Positions 1-10,009 are shown, counted from the stretch's first letter. The stretch: DNA of 64,000 bases from Streptomyces avidinii (GCF_014650695.1 NZ_BMVL01000020.1:51905-115904); one strand, 5' to 3'. A program made the numbers and translations. The notes: generated from the sequence alone by a model not told the origin.

Positions 1-923
1 GGGACACCTGGCTGACCTGCGAGGAGAACTCGGACCTCGCGGGCAAGAACGGCATGACCAAGGACCACGGCTACGTCTTCGAGGTCGACCCGCACGACCG
101 TCGCGCCAACCGCGACCCGCAGCCGATCAAGGCCTTCGGGCGCTACGACCACGAGGCCGTGGTCATCGACCCGCGCCAGGGCCACGCCTACCTGACCGAG
201 GACGCCTCCGGCCCCAACGGGCTGCTCTACCGCTGGACCCCGCCCCGCGGCTTCCGCCACGGGCGCGGCAGGCTCCGTACGCTCGCGGCCGACGCCGGTG
301 TGCTCCAGGCGGCCAAGTGCATCGACAGCTCGGGCCGGTTCGTCGACGACTTGTCGCGCGCCACGAGGATCGGCACCGTGTACGGGGTCGACTGGGTGGA
401 CGTGAGCGACCGCGACGCCCGGACCGTGCCGGTGCGCAAGCAGTTCGCGGACGGAGTGGTGACGCGCGGGCGGAAGCTGGAGGGCATGTGGTGGGCGGAC
501 GGCGGCGCGTACTTCGTCTCTTCCTACGCCCGTGAGGAGAGCCCGGGCACGGCGCACGACGGCCAGGTCTGGTTCTACGACCCCAAGCGGCGCACGGTCC
601 GGCTCACCGTCCTCATCGGGGTCAACGCCGACCCGTCCGCGGACGGGGGCTACGACGGCCCCGACAACATCACCGTGTCCCCGTACGGCGGCCTGATCAT
701 CGCGGAGGACGGCTCGGGACTGCAGCACCTGTTCGGCGCGACGGCGTCGGGCCGTACCTACCCGCTGGCGCGCAACGAGCTGAACAACGGGTCCGCCGAG
801 GAGCCCGAATACTCCGAATTCACCGGCGTCTGCTTCTCCCCGGACGGGCGCACGCTGTACGCCAACATCCAGGATCCGGGCATCATGCTGGCCATCACCG
901 GGCCGTGGCGGCGCGCGCACTGA
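1..923 (+). CDS. PhoX-type (DUF839) phosphatase, C-terminal part
   Basis: The frame is open from the window edge (first full codon at base 3) to a TGA at 921-923, giving 306 residues of a gene whose start lies outside. The visible part carries WLTCEEN at its beginning, YLTED further on, then GPDNITVSPYGG followed by LIIAEDGSG. These are hallmarks of the PhoX/DUF839 beta-propeller family, secreted Tat-dependent phosphatases that use iron and calcium. The Glu residues of TCEE and TED would be metal ligands by family knowledge. The signal peptide cannot be seen. The family call is firm; the substrate is inferred. Confidence 0.85.
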   Translation, partial: DTWLTCEENSDLAGKNGMTKDHGYVFEVDPHDRRANRDPQPIKAFGRYDHEAVVIDPRQGHAYLTEDASGPNGLLYRWTPPRGFRHGRGRLRTLAADAGVLQAAKCIDSSGRFVDDLSRATRIGTVYGVDWVDVSDRDARTVPVRKQFADGVVTRGRKLEGMWWADGGAYFVSSYAREESPGTAHDGQVWFYDPKRRTVRLTVLIGVNADPSADGGYDGPDNITVSPYGGLIIAEDGSGLQHLFGATASGRTYPLARNELNNGSAEEPEYSEFTGVCFSPDGRTLYANIQDPGIMLAITGPWRRAH

Positions 924-1005
924 CGGCTCTGCACCTTTGCCCCGGGCCTTCGCCCTGAGCGTGGGCCCGGGTCCTGCGCCCGGGCCTACTTACTGCGCCC
1001 GCGCC

Positions 1006-1182
1006 TCACTGGGCCGGGGAAACCTCCGCGCGGGAGGCCTCGGCCCACTCGGCGAGCAGGAACTCGTACGCCTCCGAGGGCCACTCGCCGTCCACCCGGG
1101 TCTCCACAAGGTGCCGTATCGCCTCGTTCGCCTCGGCGGCGGACGGGCGGGCGGGCCCCGCGGGTGTGAAGGTCTCGTGCAT
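1006..1182 (-). CDS. Small conserved-looking hypothetical protein (58 aa)
   Basis: A 58-residue acidic protein beginning MHETFTPAGP. The middle (EANEAIRHLVETRVDGEWPSEAYEFLLAEWAEA) looks like two amphipathic helices. A longer reading frame continues upstream, but the ATG at 1182 is the most sensible start, with a GGAAGC-like Shine-Dalgarno. Third-position GC is high, as expected for a real Streptomyces gene. It lies 102 bp downstream of the TerD gene on the same strand and could share its transcript. I do not recognise a domain and assign no function. Confidence 0.55.
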   Translation of the reverse strand: MHETFTPAGPARPSAAEANEAIRHLVETRVDGEWPSEAYEFLLAEWAEASRAEVSPAQ

Positions 1183-1284
1183 GCTTCCAAGGCTACGGGC
1201 GGGCACTGACAGCCACCCACGGATTACGCGTGGCATCCATCACCCGCAATCCGTGGCGGCAGCCGTATGTGCCCGCCCACCTGC

Positions 1285-2547
1285 TCAGAGTGCCTGCGCG
1301 GCGGGCTTCACCATGCCGCGCACTGTGCGCGACTTCACAAAGTCGCCCATGGCAGTCATCTCCCACTCGCCGGAGAACTGCTTGATCAGCTTCGCCATCA
1401 TCACCCCGGTCTGGGGCTCGGCGCCCGTCAGGTCGAAGCGCACCAGCTCCTCGCCGCTCGCCGCGTCGATCAGCCGGCAGTAGGCCTTGGCGACCTCGGT
1501 GAACTTCTGGCCGGAGAAGGAGTTGACCGTGAAGACCAGGCCCGTGGCGTCGGCGGGGATCCGGCCGAGGTCCACGACGATCACCTCGTCGTCGCCCGCG
1601 CCCTCACCGGTCAGGTTGTCACCGGAGTGCTTGACGGCGCCGCCGAGGATGGACAGCTTGCCGAAGTAGCAGCTGTCGATGTGGTTGCGCTGCGGACCGT
1701 ACGCGATGACGGAGGCGTCGAGGTCGATGTCCTTGCCGCGGAACGCGGGCTCCCAGCCGAGGCCCATCTTGACCTGGGAGAGCAGCGGGCGGCCGCCCTT
1801 GACCAGGGAGACGGTCTGGTTCTTCTGGAGGCTGACCCGGCCCTTGTCGAGGTTGATCTTCCCGGCGCCGGGAGCGGCGGCCGGGGGTGCGGCGGGCGCG
1901 GCCGGGGCGGGCGCGGGAGCCGCGGGCGTGGTGGGGCCGCCGAGCCAGGGGGAGGCCGGGTAGGAGGCCGGCGCGGCCGGGGGCGCGGCCGGCGCCGGGG
2001 CCACCGGGGCCGCGGGCGGGGTCACGGCCTGGGGCGGCGCGGGCTCCTCGTCCACGGAGACCCCGAAGTCGGTGGCGATGCCCGCGAGGCCGTTCGCGTA
2101 CCCCTGGCCGACCGCGCGGACCTTCCACACGCCGCCGCGCAGGTAGATCTCGACGACGACGAGCGCGGTCTCCGTGCCCAGCTGCGGCGGGGTGAAGCCG
2201 GCGATCACCGCGCCGCCGTCGGCGTTGCGCACGGTGGCGGTGGGCTCGATGCCCTGGAAGGTCTGCCCGGCGGCGTCCGGGCTGGCCGTGACCACGATCC
2301 GCTCGATGCCCGGGGGCACCGCACCGGTGTCCACGGTGATCGAGTCCGGCGTCGAACCGCCGCCGGACCGGTAGCCGACACCGGGCCCGGTGGGCTGGTT
2401 GAAGAAGATGAAGTCGGCGTCGGAGCGCACCTTGCCGTCCGCCGCGAGGAGCAGGGCCGATACGTCGAGCCGTACCGGCGCAGCCACGTCGACCGTCACG
2501 CGGACGGCATTGAGCGGCAGGTTGGATCCAGGGGTCATAGCGGTCAT
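1285..2547 (-). CDS. Tandem TerD-domain protein (tellurium/stress family)
   Basis: A 420-residue protein with two TerD-like domains. The first (about residues 1-165) has the opening LPLNAVRVTVDV, the DADFIFFNQP segment and VEIYLRGGVWKVRAVGQGY. A linker of about 65 residues made mostly of Ala and Pro follows (about 170-235). The second domain (236-420) contains GKINLDKGRVSLQK, DIDLDASVIAY, IIVDL-type strands and a GDFVKSRTVRGM tail. TerD domains are calcium-binding beta-sandwiches linked to tellurite and membrane stress responses, and are abundant in Streptomyces. The start could also be the second Met (MTPGSNLP). It probably acts in the cytoplasm; no signal peptide is seen. Confidence 0.9.
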   Translation of the reverse strand: MTAMTPGSNLPLNAVRVTVDVAAPVRLDVSALLLAADGKVRSDADFIFFNQPTGPGVGYRSGGGSTPDSITVDTGAVPPGIERIVVTASPDAAGQTFQGIEPTATVRNADGGAVIAGFTPPQLGTETALVVVEIYLRGGVWKVRAVGQGYANGLAGIATDFGVSVDEEPAPPQAVTPPAAPVAPAPAAPPAAPASYPASPWLGGPTTPAAPAPAPAAPAAPPAAAPGAGKINLDKGRVSLQKNQTVSLVKGGRPLLSQVKMGLGWEPAFRGKDIDLDASVIAYGPQRNHIDSCYFGKLSILGGAVKHSGDNLTGEGAGDDEVIVVDLGRIPADATGLVFTVNSFSGQKFTEVAKAYCRLIDAASGEELVRFDLTGAEPQTGVMMAKLIKQFSGEWEMTAMGDFVKSRTVRGMVKPAAQAL

Positions 2548-2814
2548 GCCCGGAGAACGACCGGAGGGGCTTTGCCGTTCCCTTACCCTCGCGGGATATT
2601 CGGGATATTTCAGTGCCGATCACGCGGTTGGCCGCGCCCCTGTGCGCGCCCCTGGTTGCGCGGGTGGCTGCGGGCGAGGCGCTCGTTGCCGAACTTGAAA
2701 AAACGCCGCGACGGGGGCGGGACGGGCAACGGGATTTCCGGTGCCCCGGCGGGCGGCGTCGCCTGCCGGGACACCGGCACCCGGGACACCGCGGCGCCGG
2801 GGCACCGGGACCGT
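2548..2814. other. Intergenic region, imperfect stems only
   Basis: This 267-bp gap lies between the TerD start and the end of the aldehyde dehydrogenase, both on the minus strand, so it should hold a terminator and the terD promoter. An imperfect GC stem (2738-2754 with 2761-2777) lies just beyond the dehydrogenase stop. On the minus strand a run of six U residues (complement of 2698-2703) follows a weak GC stem. No promoter matching a clear consensus was recognised. Confidence 0.35.
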
Positions 2815-4338
2815 TCAGCCCCCGGTGACCTGGCGCGGCAGCCCCAGCGGGTTGGCCTCGCGCAGCTCCGCAGGCAGGAGGGCGTCCGGTACGGACTGGT
2901 AGGCCACCGGCCGCAGCCAGCGCTCGATCGCGGCGCCGCCGACCGAGGTGGAGTGCGAGGTGGCCGCCGGGTAGGGGCCGCCGTGGTGCTGGGCCGGGGC
3001 CACCGCGACCCCGGTCGGCCAGCCGTTCACGACGATCCGGCCCGCCAGCCCCGTGACCTGCCCGATCAGCTCGGTGGCCGGACCCGGCGCGCCCTCGGTC
3101 TCGGCGGCCGACAGCTGGAGGGTGGCGCTCAGGTTCCCGCCGAGGCGCCCGAGGACCGCGCCCGCCTCGCCCTGGTCGGCGTACCGCACGACGACGGTGA
3201 CCGGACCGAAGCACTCCTCCAGGAGGAGGTCGTACGCGCCGCCCTCCAGGAGGTTCCCGGCCCCTACGGTCAGGTAGCCCGCCCCGACCGTGTGTTCTCC
3301 GCCGGATCCGGGGGTGACGGGGGCGTCGACGCCGGGCAGTGCGGCCCGCTCGCGCACGCCGGCGACGAAGTTCTCCCGCATCCGGTGGTCGAGCAGCACC
3401 CCCGGCTCGGTCTCCCCGAGCGCCTTGGTGAGCTCGCCGGTGACCCGGTCGCCGTCCGGGCCCTCGGGGACCAGCACCAGGCCGGGCTTCACGCAGAACT
3501 GGCCGACGCCGAGGGTGACCGAGCCGGCCAGCCCGGACCCGATCTCCTCGGCACGTTCGGCGGCGGCGGCCGGGGTGACCACGACGGGGTTGAGGGAGCC
3601 CAGTTCGCCGTGGAAGGGGATGGGCACGGGCCGCGCGGCGGCCGCGTCGAACAGGGCCCGCCCGCCCCGGATGGAACCGGTGAATCCGGCGGCGGCCACC
3701 AGCGGATGGCGAATCAGCTCCAGGCCGGCGTCGAACCCGTGGACCACGCTCACCACTTCGGCCGGCAGCCCGGTGGCGACCGCGGCCCGGCGCAGCAGCG
3801 AGGCGCACAGCTCGGAGGTGGCGGGGTGGTCGGGGTGCGCCTTGACGACCACGGGGCAGCCGGCGGCCAGCGCGCTCGCGGTGTCGCCGCCGGGGACGGA
3901 GAAGGCGAGCGGGAAGTTGGACGCGGCGTAGACCGCTACCACGCCGAGGGGGACCTTGTAGCGGCGCAGTTCGGGGCGCGGCGGGCTGAGGGCGGGGTCG
4001 GCGCGGTCGATCCGGATGTCGAGGTAGGCTCCGGCGTCCACGGCGTCGGCGAAGGCGCGCAGCTGGCCGGTGGTGCGGGCCAGTTCGCCGGTGAGCCGGC
4101 CCGGGCCGAGTGCGGTCTCGGCGTCGGCGGCCTCGATGACGTGGGCGGCAGCCTCGTCGAGCAGTGCGGCGGCGGCGCGCAGGAAGGCGGCGCGGACGGT
4201 GGCGTCGGCGAGCGGGCCACGGGCGGCGTGTGCGGCCCGTACGGCTTCGTCCACCTCTTGGGGTGTGGCCTCCACCGCAACCTGTTCGCGCTGCTTCCCG
4301 GTGCGGGGGTCCACACTCCAGACTGGTGTCGTTGTCAT
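2815..4338 (-). CDS. NADP-type aldehyde dehydrogenase, probable alpha-ketoglutaric semialdehyde dehydrogenase
   Basis: A 507-residue aldehyde dehydrogenase, full length for the family. Visible motifs are ASNFPLAFSVPGGD (residues 139-152), VVVKAHPDHP (cofactor Lys about 166), FTGS (219-222), the general-base Glu245 in HGELGSLNP, and the nucleophile Cys282 in GQFCVKPG. The KAHPDHP form and the FCVKPG cysteine motif are typical of the alpha-ketoglutaric semialdehyde dehydrogenase branch, which oxidises 2,5-dioxopentanoate at the end of sugar-acid or hydroxyproline catabolism. The ATG has a GGAGG ribosome site. It is divergent from an IclR regulator, so substrate-dependent control is likely. The upstream pathway genes are not in the window. 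Confidence 0.85.
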   Translation of the reverse strand: MTTTPVWSVDPRTGKQREQVAVEATPQEVDEAVRAAHAARGPLADATVRAAFLRAAAALLDEAAAHVIEAADAETALGPGRLTGELARTTGQLRAFADAVDAGAYLDIRIDRADPALSPPRPELRRYKVPLGVVAVYAASNFPLAFSVPGGDTASALAAGCPVVVKAHPDHPATSELCASLLRRAAVATGLPAEVVSVVHGFDAGLELIRHPLVAAAGFTGSIRGGRALFDAAAARPVPIPFHGELGSLNPVVVTPAAAAERAEEIGSGLAGSVTLGVGQFCVKPGLVLVPEGPDGDRVTGELTKALGETEPGVLLDHRMRENFVAGVRERAALPGVDAPVTPGSGGEHTVGAGYLTVGAGNLLEGGAYDLLLEECFGPVTVVVRYADQGEAGAVLGRLGGNLSATLQLSAAETEGAPGPATELIGQVTGLAGRIVVNGWPTGVAVAPAQHHGGPYPAATSHSTSVGGAAIERWLRPVAYQSVPDALLPAELREANPLGLPRQVTGG

Positions 4339-4357
4339 GGCCCGCTGCCTCCTGGAT

Positions 4358-4375
4358 CGTTCAGTATTCTGAACG
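4358..4375. promoter_or_regulatory. Perfect inverted repeat, probable IclR operator
   Basis: CGTTCAG-TATT-CTGAACG: two perfect 7-bp arms around a 4-bp spacer. It sits 20 bp upstream of the dehydrogenase start and 91 bp upstream of the IclR start. Its placement in the divergent promoter region and its size fit an IclR-family operator. The match to a specific regulator is inferred. Confidence 0.6.
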
Positions 4376-4465
4376 CTGTTCCGGTGGATGAATGATCACA
4401 TCTGCTGTGGACTCTATTTCCGCGTCCTCGGCGTGACAAGAGGCGATCAGAGGGGGAGCAGGCGT

Positions 4466-5248
4466 ATGACGACGGCCGAGTCGGGGATTCCGGTCCAGGC
4501 GGCGCCGGTCAAATCGGCGGTGCGGACCGTTCTCCTGCTGGAGCACTTCGCGGCGCGTCCGGGGCTGCACAGCCTGGCCGACATCCAGAGCGACCTGTCC
4601 CTGCCCAAGTCCAGCCTCTACATGCTGCTGCGCACGCTGGTGAATCTGGGGTGGGTGGAGACGGACGCGACCGGCACGCGGTACGGCATCGGCGTACGGG
4701 CCCTGCTCGTCGGCAGCTCGTACATCGACGGCGACGAGGTCGTCGCGGCCGCCCGGCCCACCCTGGACCGGCTCTCCGACGACACGACGGAGACCATCCA
4801 CCTGGCCAGGCTGGACGGGACGAGCGTGGTCTACCTCGCCACCCGGCAGTCCCAGCACTACCTGCGGCCCTTCACCCGGGTCGGAAGGCGACTGCCCGTG
4901 CACTCGACGGCGCTGGGCAAGGCGCTGCTGGCGACGCACACGGACGCGGAGGTGCGGGGGCTGCTGCCGCCGCGGTTGGAGGCGGTCACCGAACACACCG
5001 TCACCGACCGGGAGCGGCTCATCGAGGAGCTGGCGCTGGTGCGCGAGCAGGGGTACGCGGTGGACCGGGAGGAGAACACGCTCGGGCTGCGCTGCTTCGG
5101 GGTGGCCGTGCCGTACCGGACGCCGGCGCGGGACGCGGTGAGCTGCTCGGTGCCGGTGGCCCGGCTGACGGGGGAGCACGAGCAGGTCATCAAGGCGGCA
5201 CTGTTCGAGGCGCGGGACCGGCTGTCGGTGGTCACGCGCCGCATGTGA
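4466..5248 (+). CDS. IclR-family transcriptional regulator
   Basis: A 260-residue protein. The N-terminal winged helix (about 12-75) includes SAVRTVLLLEHFA and SLADIQSDLSLPKSSLYMLL. The C-terminal effector-binding domain (about 85-255) includes GRRLPVHSTALGKALLA and GYAVDREENTLGLRCFGVAV, both strong IclR signatures. The start was taken at 4466 because GGGGAGCAGG lies just before it; the frame remains open 26 codons upstream without a ribosome site. It is divergent from the semialdehyde dehydrogenase and most likely controls it and itself through the palindrome between them. Confidence 0.9.
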   Translation: MTTAESGIPVQAAPVKSAVRTVLLLEHFAARPGLHSLADIQSDLSLPKSSLYMLLRTLVNLGWVETDATGTRYGIGVRALLVGSSYIDGDEVVAAARPTLDRLSDDTTETIHLARLDGTSVVYLATRQSQHYLRPFTRVGRRLPVHSTALGKALLATHTDAEVRGLLPPRLEAVTEHTVTDRERLIEELALVREQGYAVDREENTLGLRCFGVAVPYRTPARDAVSCSVPVARLTGEHEQVIKAALFEARDRLSVVTRRM

Positions 5249-5251
5249 GGT

Positions 5252-5275
5252 GGTGCGGGTGCGGGTGCGGGTGCG
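5252..5275. repeat. GGTGCG tandem repeat (4 copies)
   Basis: Four perfect consecutive GGTGCG hexamers just after the IclR stop, with further related GGTGCG units to about 5290. It is a simple-sequence tract in the space between two genes, with no evident function. Confidence 0.8.
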
Positions 5276-5326
5276 GGGCTTCGGGTGCGGGGCCTCGGGC
5301 GGGGCGCCGGGGGTGAGGCGGGTTGG

Positions 5327-5348
5327 GCCTCCCCCGCGTGGGGGAGGC
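5327..5348. terminator. GC hairpin after the IclR gene
   Basis: GCCTCCCCC and GGGGGAGGC form a perfect 9-bp stem with a 4-base loop. It lies between the IclR stop and the next start on the same strand. No U-run follows, as is common for Streptomyces terminator hairpins. Confidence 0.5.
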
Positions 5349-5401
5349 GGTTCCCCATCAAGGGGGAGGCGGCGGGGCTGCGCAGCCGCGACCGTCGAGT
5401 C

Positions 5402-6391
5402 ATGAACACGCGAGAGGTGCAGACGAGTGGGGTGGCGGACGCGAAACGGCCGTCGCCCTCCCGCCCGGGGGCCGGGCGGCGGATCCTGCGGGCGGTGGCC
5501 GTGGTCGCCACCGTGCCGTACGTGGGGCTCAAAACGGCCTGGCTGGCCGGGAGTCACCTCGGGATACCCGAAGGAAGTGTGCTGCGGGAGCCGGGCCCGT
5601 TCTTCTTGGCGGCCAATTCGATCACGCTGGCCATGGACGCCTGCGTGATCCTGCTCGCGCTGCTGCTCACCAGGCCCTGGGGCATTCGGGTGCCCGGCTG
5701 GCTGCTGACCGTCCCGGTCTTCGTGGCCACCGGTCTGCTGACCCCGATCTTCTTCGCGTTCCCCGGCCAACTGCTCGTACGAGCCGTCGGGTTCGGGTCG
5801 GATCCCGTGGTGGAGGCGGCGCGCGAGCCCTTCCTGGACTCCTGGGTGTTCATGGTCGTCTACACCGGATTCATGGTCCAAGGACTCGCCCTGGCCGGGC
5901 TGTTCGTGCCCTATGCGCGGGAGCGCTGGGGACAGCGGTGGCAGGGCGTGACGGGGAAGCGGCTGCCGCCGTCCACGGGGGTGGTGGCGGCAGCCGCGGC
6001 GGCCGTCGGCCTGGCGGTCGCGGTGGTGTACGGGTACTGGACCTTCGGCGGTACCGCCGGTCTCGGTGCCGGGACGGCAGATCAGTCCGTGGACAGGGCC
6101 GTGGTGACCGCGGTCGACGCGATGTGCGCGCTCGTCGCCGGAGCGGGGGCCCTGCTCCTGGCCCGTGGCGGGACGATCCCGGCGCGGTGGCCGCTCGGCC
6201 TCGCCTGGATCGGCGGGGCGGCCACGCTGAGCTGGGGGGCCTGGATGACGATCGCCGCGCTGGGACCGCAGTTGGACGGAGGCGAAGGACCTTCCGCCGC
6301 AACGCTGTTGATCTACGCTGGCCAGATGATCACGGGCTTGCTCGCCGGCACCGTCCTCCTGCGCTTCCTCACGGCCCGCCGCCCGGCATGA
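5402..6391 (+). CDS. Polytopic membrane protein of a two-component operon
   Basis: A 329-residue protein starting at MNTREVQTSG; the open frame upstream is proline/arginine-rich junk, and the ATG at 5402 follows the spacer. About seven hydrophobic segments are visible, for example ILRAVAVVATVPYVGL, ITLAMDACVILLALLL, WLLTVPVFVATGLL and a C-terminal AGQMITGLLAGTVLL. No catalytic motif was recognised. Its stop overlaps the next gene's ATG by four bases (ATGA), so it is translationally coupled to a sensor kinase. It could be a signal input or target of that system; this is inference from position. Confidence 0.8.
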   Translation: MNTREVQTSGVADAKRPSPSRPGAGRRILRAVAVVATVPYVGLKTAWLAGSHLGIPEGSVLREPGPFFLAANSITLAMDACVILLALLLTRPWGIRVPGWLLTVPVFVATGLLTPIFFAFPGQLLVRAVGFGSDPVVEAAREPFLDSWVFMVVYTGFMVQGLALAGLFVPYARERWGQRWQGVTGKRLPPSTGVVAAAAAAVGLAVAVVYGYWTFGGTAGLGAGTADQSVDRAVVTAVDAMCALVAGAGALLLARGGTIPARWPLGLAWIGGAATLSWGAWMTIAALGPQLDGGEGPSAATLLIYAGQMITGLLAGTVLLRFLTARRPA

Positions 6392-7703
6392 ACCGGCTGC
6401 TGGGGGCGCGGGCCGGGTGGCGCTGGGTGCACCTGATACTCGGCGGCGCCCTGCTGATGCCGTACTTCCTGCTCGCGCAGGTGGTGGTCGGTGTCGTCGC
6501 GGGCGGGGTCAACGCCCTCGACTCCGCCCCGCTCAGCCTCCTCGCGTATGCCCTCTCCCTGCCCCTCGTCGCCGCCACGGCGCTGTTCGGGCCGGTCCGT
6601 CCGATGTCGGTGGTCGCTGTCCGGGCCATGTGCGGGGTGCCGGGGGAGGGTTTGGCCGACGGGCCGGCGAGGTCCTGGGCCGCGCGGGTGCGGGCGTCGG
6701 CCTGGTGGACCCTGCACCTGGGGACAGGAGCGCTGATCAGCGGTATGACCCTCGCGGTGCCGCCCATGGCGGTCGTGCTGATCGCGGTGCCGGTCGTGGG
6801 CCGGCTGGGGGACGTCCGGTTGGGGTACGGCTGGTTCGCCACGGACACCAACCCGTACGCCGCCCCCCTGGTCGGGATCGGTCTGCTGGCCGGGCTGGCC
6901 CTGTGCGCCGCCGGGGCCGGGCAGCTGCTGGCCCGGACGGCGCCCGTTCTGCTCGGGCCGACGCCGGCGGACCGGCTGGCCGCGGCCGAGGAGCGGGCCG
7001 CAGACCTGGCCGTGCGCAACCGGCTGGCCCGGGAACTGCACGACGCGGTCGGGCACGCGCTGAGCGCGGTCACCCTCCAGGCCGCCGCCGCCCGGCGGAT
7101 GCTGGAGCGCGATCCCGAGTTCGTACGGGAGGCGCTCGCCGCGATCGAGGACACCACCCGGCGGACGGTGGGCGAGCTGGACGCCGTACTGGGCCTGCTC
7201 CGGGACGGGGACCCGGACCGGCCGGACGCCGCGCACGCCCCCACCCTCGCCACCGACCTCGACGGGCTGCTGGCCCGTACCCGGGCCGGCGGCACCACCG
7301 TCACCGCGCACCAGGACCCCGGCCCCACCGGGGACTGGGCCGCCCTCCCGGCGATCGCCTCCCGCGAGGCGTACCGGATCGTCCAGGAGGGCCTCAGCAA
7401 CGCCCTGCGCCACGGGGCGGGCCCGGTGGATCTGCGGATCCGCGTACGGACCGGCTCCGATCCCGGCGTCGGCTCCGACACCGGCTCCGACACCGATACC
7501 GACACCGCGTACCGTCGACTGGAGGTCACCATGACCAATCCGCCCGCCGCCCCCGACGACGACCGGGAGCCCCGCACCGGTGGGGGCCGCGGACTGCGCG
7601 GCGCCGCGGAACGGGCCGCGCTGCTCGGCGGCAGCATCGAGGCGGGCCCGTACGGCGACGGTTGGCGCCTGCGGGCCGTCCTCCCGCTCACCGGGGACGA
7701 CCG

Positions 7704-7707
<4 letters not shown>
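6388..7707 (+). CDS. Sensor histidine kinase, NarL/DesK type (HisKA_3)
   Basis: A 439-residue kinase. The N-terminal half has about four membrane segments (for example LILGGALLMPYFLLAQVVV and ALISGMTLAVPPMAVVLIA). The dimerisation/phosphoacceptor helix contains RELHDAVGHALS with His218 as the likely phosphorylation site. The ATPase domain follows, with IVQEGLSNALRHG (N box) and GGGRGLRGAAERAALLGG (G box). A Thr/Ser/Asp-rich insert (GSDTGSDTDTDTAYR) interrupts the ATPase domain, encoded by short imperfect repeats. The start overlaps the membrane gene stop and the end overlaps the regulator start (GTGA), so all three are made together. Confidence 0.9.
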
Positions 7708-8435
<728 letters not shown>

Positions 8436-8497
8436 GAACCCCGCCACAATCGGGGCAGAGCGGAACGGCCGGGACCGCCGGGACGTCCTTCTGGGGG

Positions 8498-9946
8498 ATG
8501 AACAAGACGATCAGGCGTGCGTCGGTCTTCTGTCTGCTCCTGGTGCTGGCCCTGCTGGTCCGCGTCACCTGGGTGCAGGCATACCAAGGCCAGGCCCTCG
8601 CAGACGACAAGCACAACCGCCGGAATCTCATCGGGCAGTACGAGAACCCGCTGGGCAACATCATCGTGGGTGGGGAGGCGATCACCGGCTCGGTGAAGAC
8701 GGGCGGAAAGGACTTCGGCTACAAGCGGACGTACGTCGACGGTCCCCTCTACGCGCCCATCACGGGCTACAGCTCCCAGGCCTACGGCACCACCATGCTG
8801 GAGGGCATCTACAAGAACGTCCTCAACGGCTCCGACAGCCGGCTGAAGACCGTGATGGACATGCTCACCAACAAGCGGGCCGCCCCCGGCAACGTCCTGA
8901 CCACCATCGACAAGGACGTCCAGAAAGCCGCCTACGACGCGCTCCAGGGCAAGCAGGGCGCGGCCGTCGCGATGGACCCGAAGAGCGGCGAGATCCTCGC
9001 CGTGGTCAACAACCCCTCCTTCGACCCGGGCACCATCGCCGGCGCCAACGACGAGAAGGCCTGGACCGAGCTCTCCGCGGACAAGGGCAAGGCCCTGGAG
9101 AACGTGGCGCTGCGCAAGCCCCAGGCCCCCGGCTCCACCTTCAAGCTGGTCACCCTCGCCGCGGCGATCGAGAACGGCCTCGTCACCGACATCGACCGGC
9201 AGACCGGCATCGCCGACCCGTACACGATCCCCGGCACCCGCACCCTGCTGCCCAGCGAGGCGGGCTCCGCGGCCTGCAACAACGTCTCGGTGCGCACCGC
9301 CCTGCGGCTGTCCTGCAACAACGTCTTCGCCGAGCTCGCCTCCAAGCTGGGCCAGGACAAGATGCGGGCGACGGCCGAGAAGCTCGGCTTCAACGTGCAG
9401 ATCGACACTCCGGTGCGCACCAACCCGTCGAGCAAGTACCCCTCGAAGAAGATGTCGATCGACCAGGTCGCGCAGACCGGCATCGGCCAGTTCGACGTCC
9501 AGGCCACCCCGCTCCAGATGGCGATGGTGACGGCCGCCGTCGAGAACGGCGGCAAGCTCGTCGCCCCGCACATGGTCTCCGAGGTCACCGACGCGGGCGG
9601 CAACGTGCTGGAGAGCTTCAAGGACCCGAAGTCCCAGAAGGTCATGGACGAGAGGACGGCCTCCATGATCCGCGACGCCATGCGTACGGTCGCGACCGAG
9701 GGCGGCGGCAAGCCGGCCCAGGTGTCGGGCGCCGAGGTGGGCGGCAAGACGGGCACCGCCCAGCGCGGTGTCAACAACAGCCTCGCGCCGCTGGCCTGGT
9801 TCACCTCGTACGGCAAGCTGAACGGCAAGCAGATCGCGGTGGCCGTGGTGATCGAGAACTCCGACACCGACCGCTCCGAGATCGGCGGCGGCAAACTGGC
9901 CGCCCCCATCGCCCAGAAGATGATGGAGGCGTGGCTGAAGAAGTAG
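8498..9946 (+). CDS. Class B penicillin-binding protein (transpeptidase)
   Basis: A 482-residue protein with an N-terminal membrane anchor (ASVFCLLLVLALLVRVTWVQ) and a short dimerisation region with RRNLIGQYENPLGNI, as in PbpA-type proteins. The transpeptidase motifs are all present: STFK at 213-216 (nucleophile Ser213), SCN at 272-274 and KTGT at 417-420. It acts outside the membrane, cross-linking peptidoglycan, and is a beta-lactam target by family. The length matches small class B enzymes of Streptomyces, which carry several paralogues involved in growth or sporulation. It ends just before a strong terminator, so it appears to be a single-gene unit. Confidence 0.92.
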   Translation: MNKTIRRASVFCLLLVLALLVRVTWVQAYQGQALADDKHNRRNLIGQYENPLGNIIVGGEAITGSVKTGGKDFGYKRTYVDGPLYAPITGYSSQAYGTTMLEGIYKNVLNGSDSRLKTVMDMLTNKRAAPGNVLTTIDKDVQKAAYDALQGKQGAAVAMDPKSGEILAVVNNPSFDPGTIAGANDEKAWTELSADKGKALENVALRKPQAPGSTFKLVTLAAAIENGLVTDIDRQTGIADPYTIPGTRTLLPSEAGSAACNNVSVRTALRLSCNNVFAELASKLGQDKMRATAEKLGFNVQIDTPVRTNPSSKYPSKKMSIDQVAQTGIGQFDVQATPLQMAMVTAAVENGGKLVAPHMVSEVTDAGGNVLESFKDPKSQKVMDERTASMIRDAMRTVATEGGGKPAQVSGAEVGGKTGTAQRGVNNSLAPLAWFTSYGKLNGKQIAVAVVIENSDTDRSEIGGGKLAAPIAQKMMEAWLKK

Positions 9947-9966
9947 CCACGCGGGCCGCTGGGCCG

Positions 9967-10002
9967 ACGCGCCGGGAACCGCCGAGGGTCCCGGCGCGTT
10001 TT
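9967..10002 (+). terminator. Rho-independent terminator after the PBP gene
   Basis: ACGCGCCGGGA and TCCCGGCGCGT form a perfect 11-bp stem with an 11-base loop, followed by TTT. It begins 20 bp after the PBP stop and ends a few bases before the GNAT start. Confidence 0.8.
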
Positions 10003-10009
10003 CATTCCC

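Noticed and set aside
1267..4395. 1042-residue plus-strand ORF
   Set aside because: It runs opposite to the TerD and aldehyde dehydrogenase genes, has no recognisable domain, and is Arg/Gly/Pro/His-rich; a GC-driven shadow.
5252..5290. CRISPR-like repeats
   Set aside because: GGTGCG hexamers are contiguous with no spacers; simple-sequence tract only.
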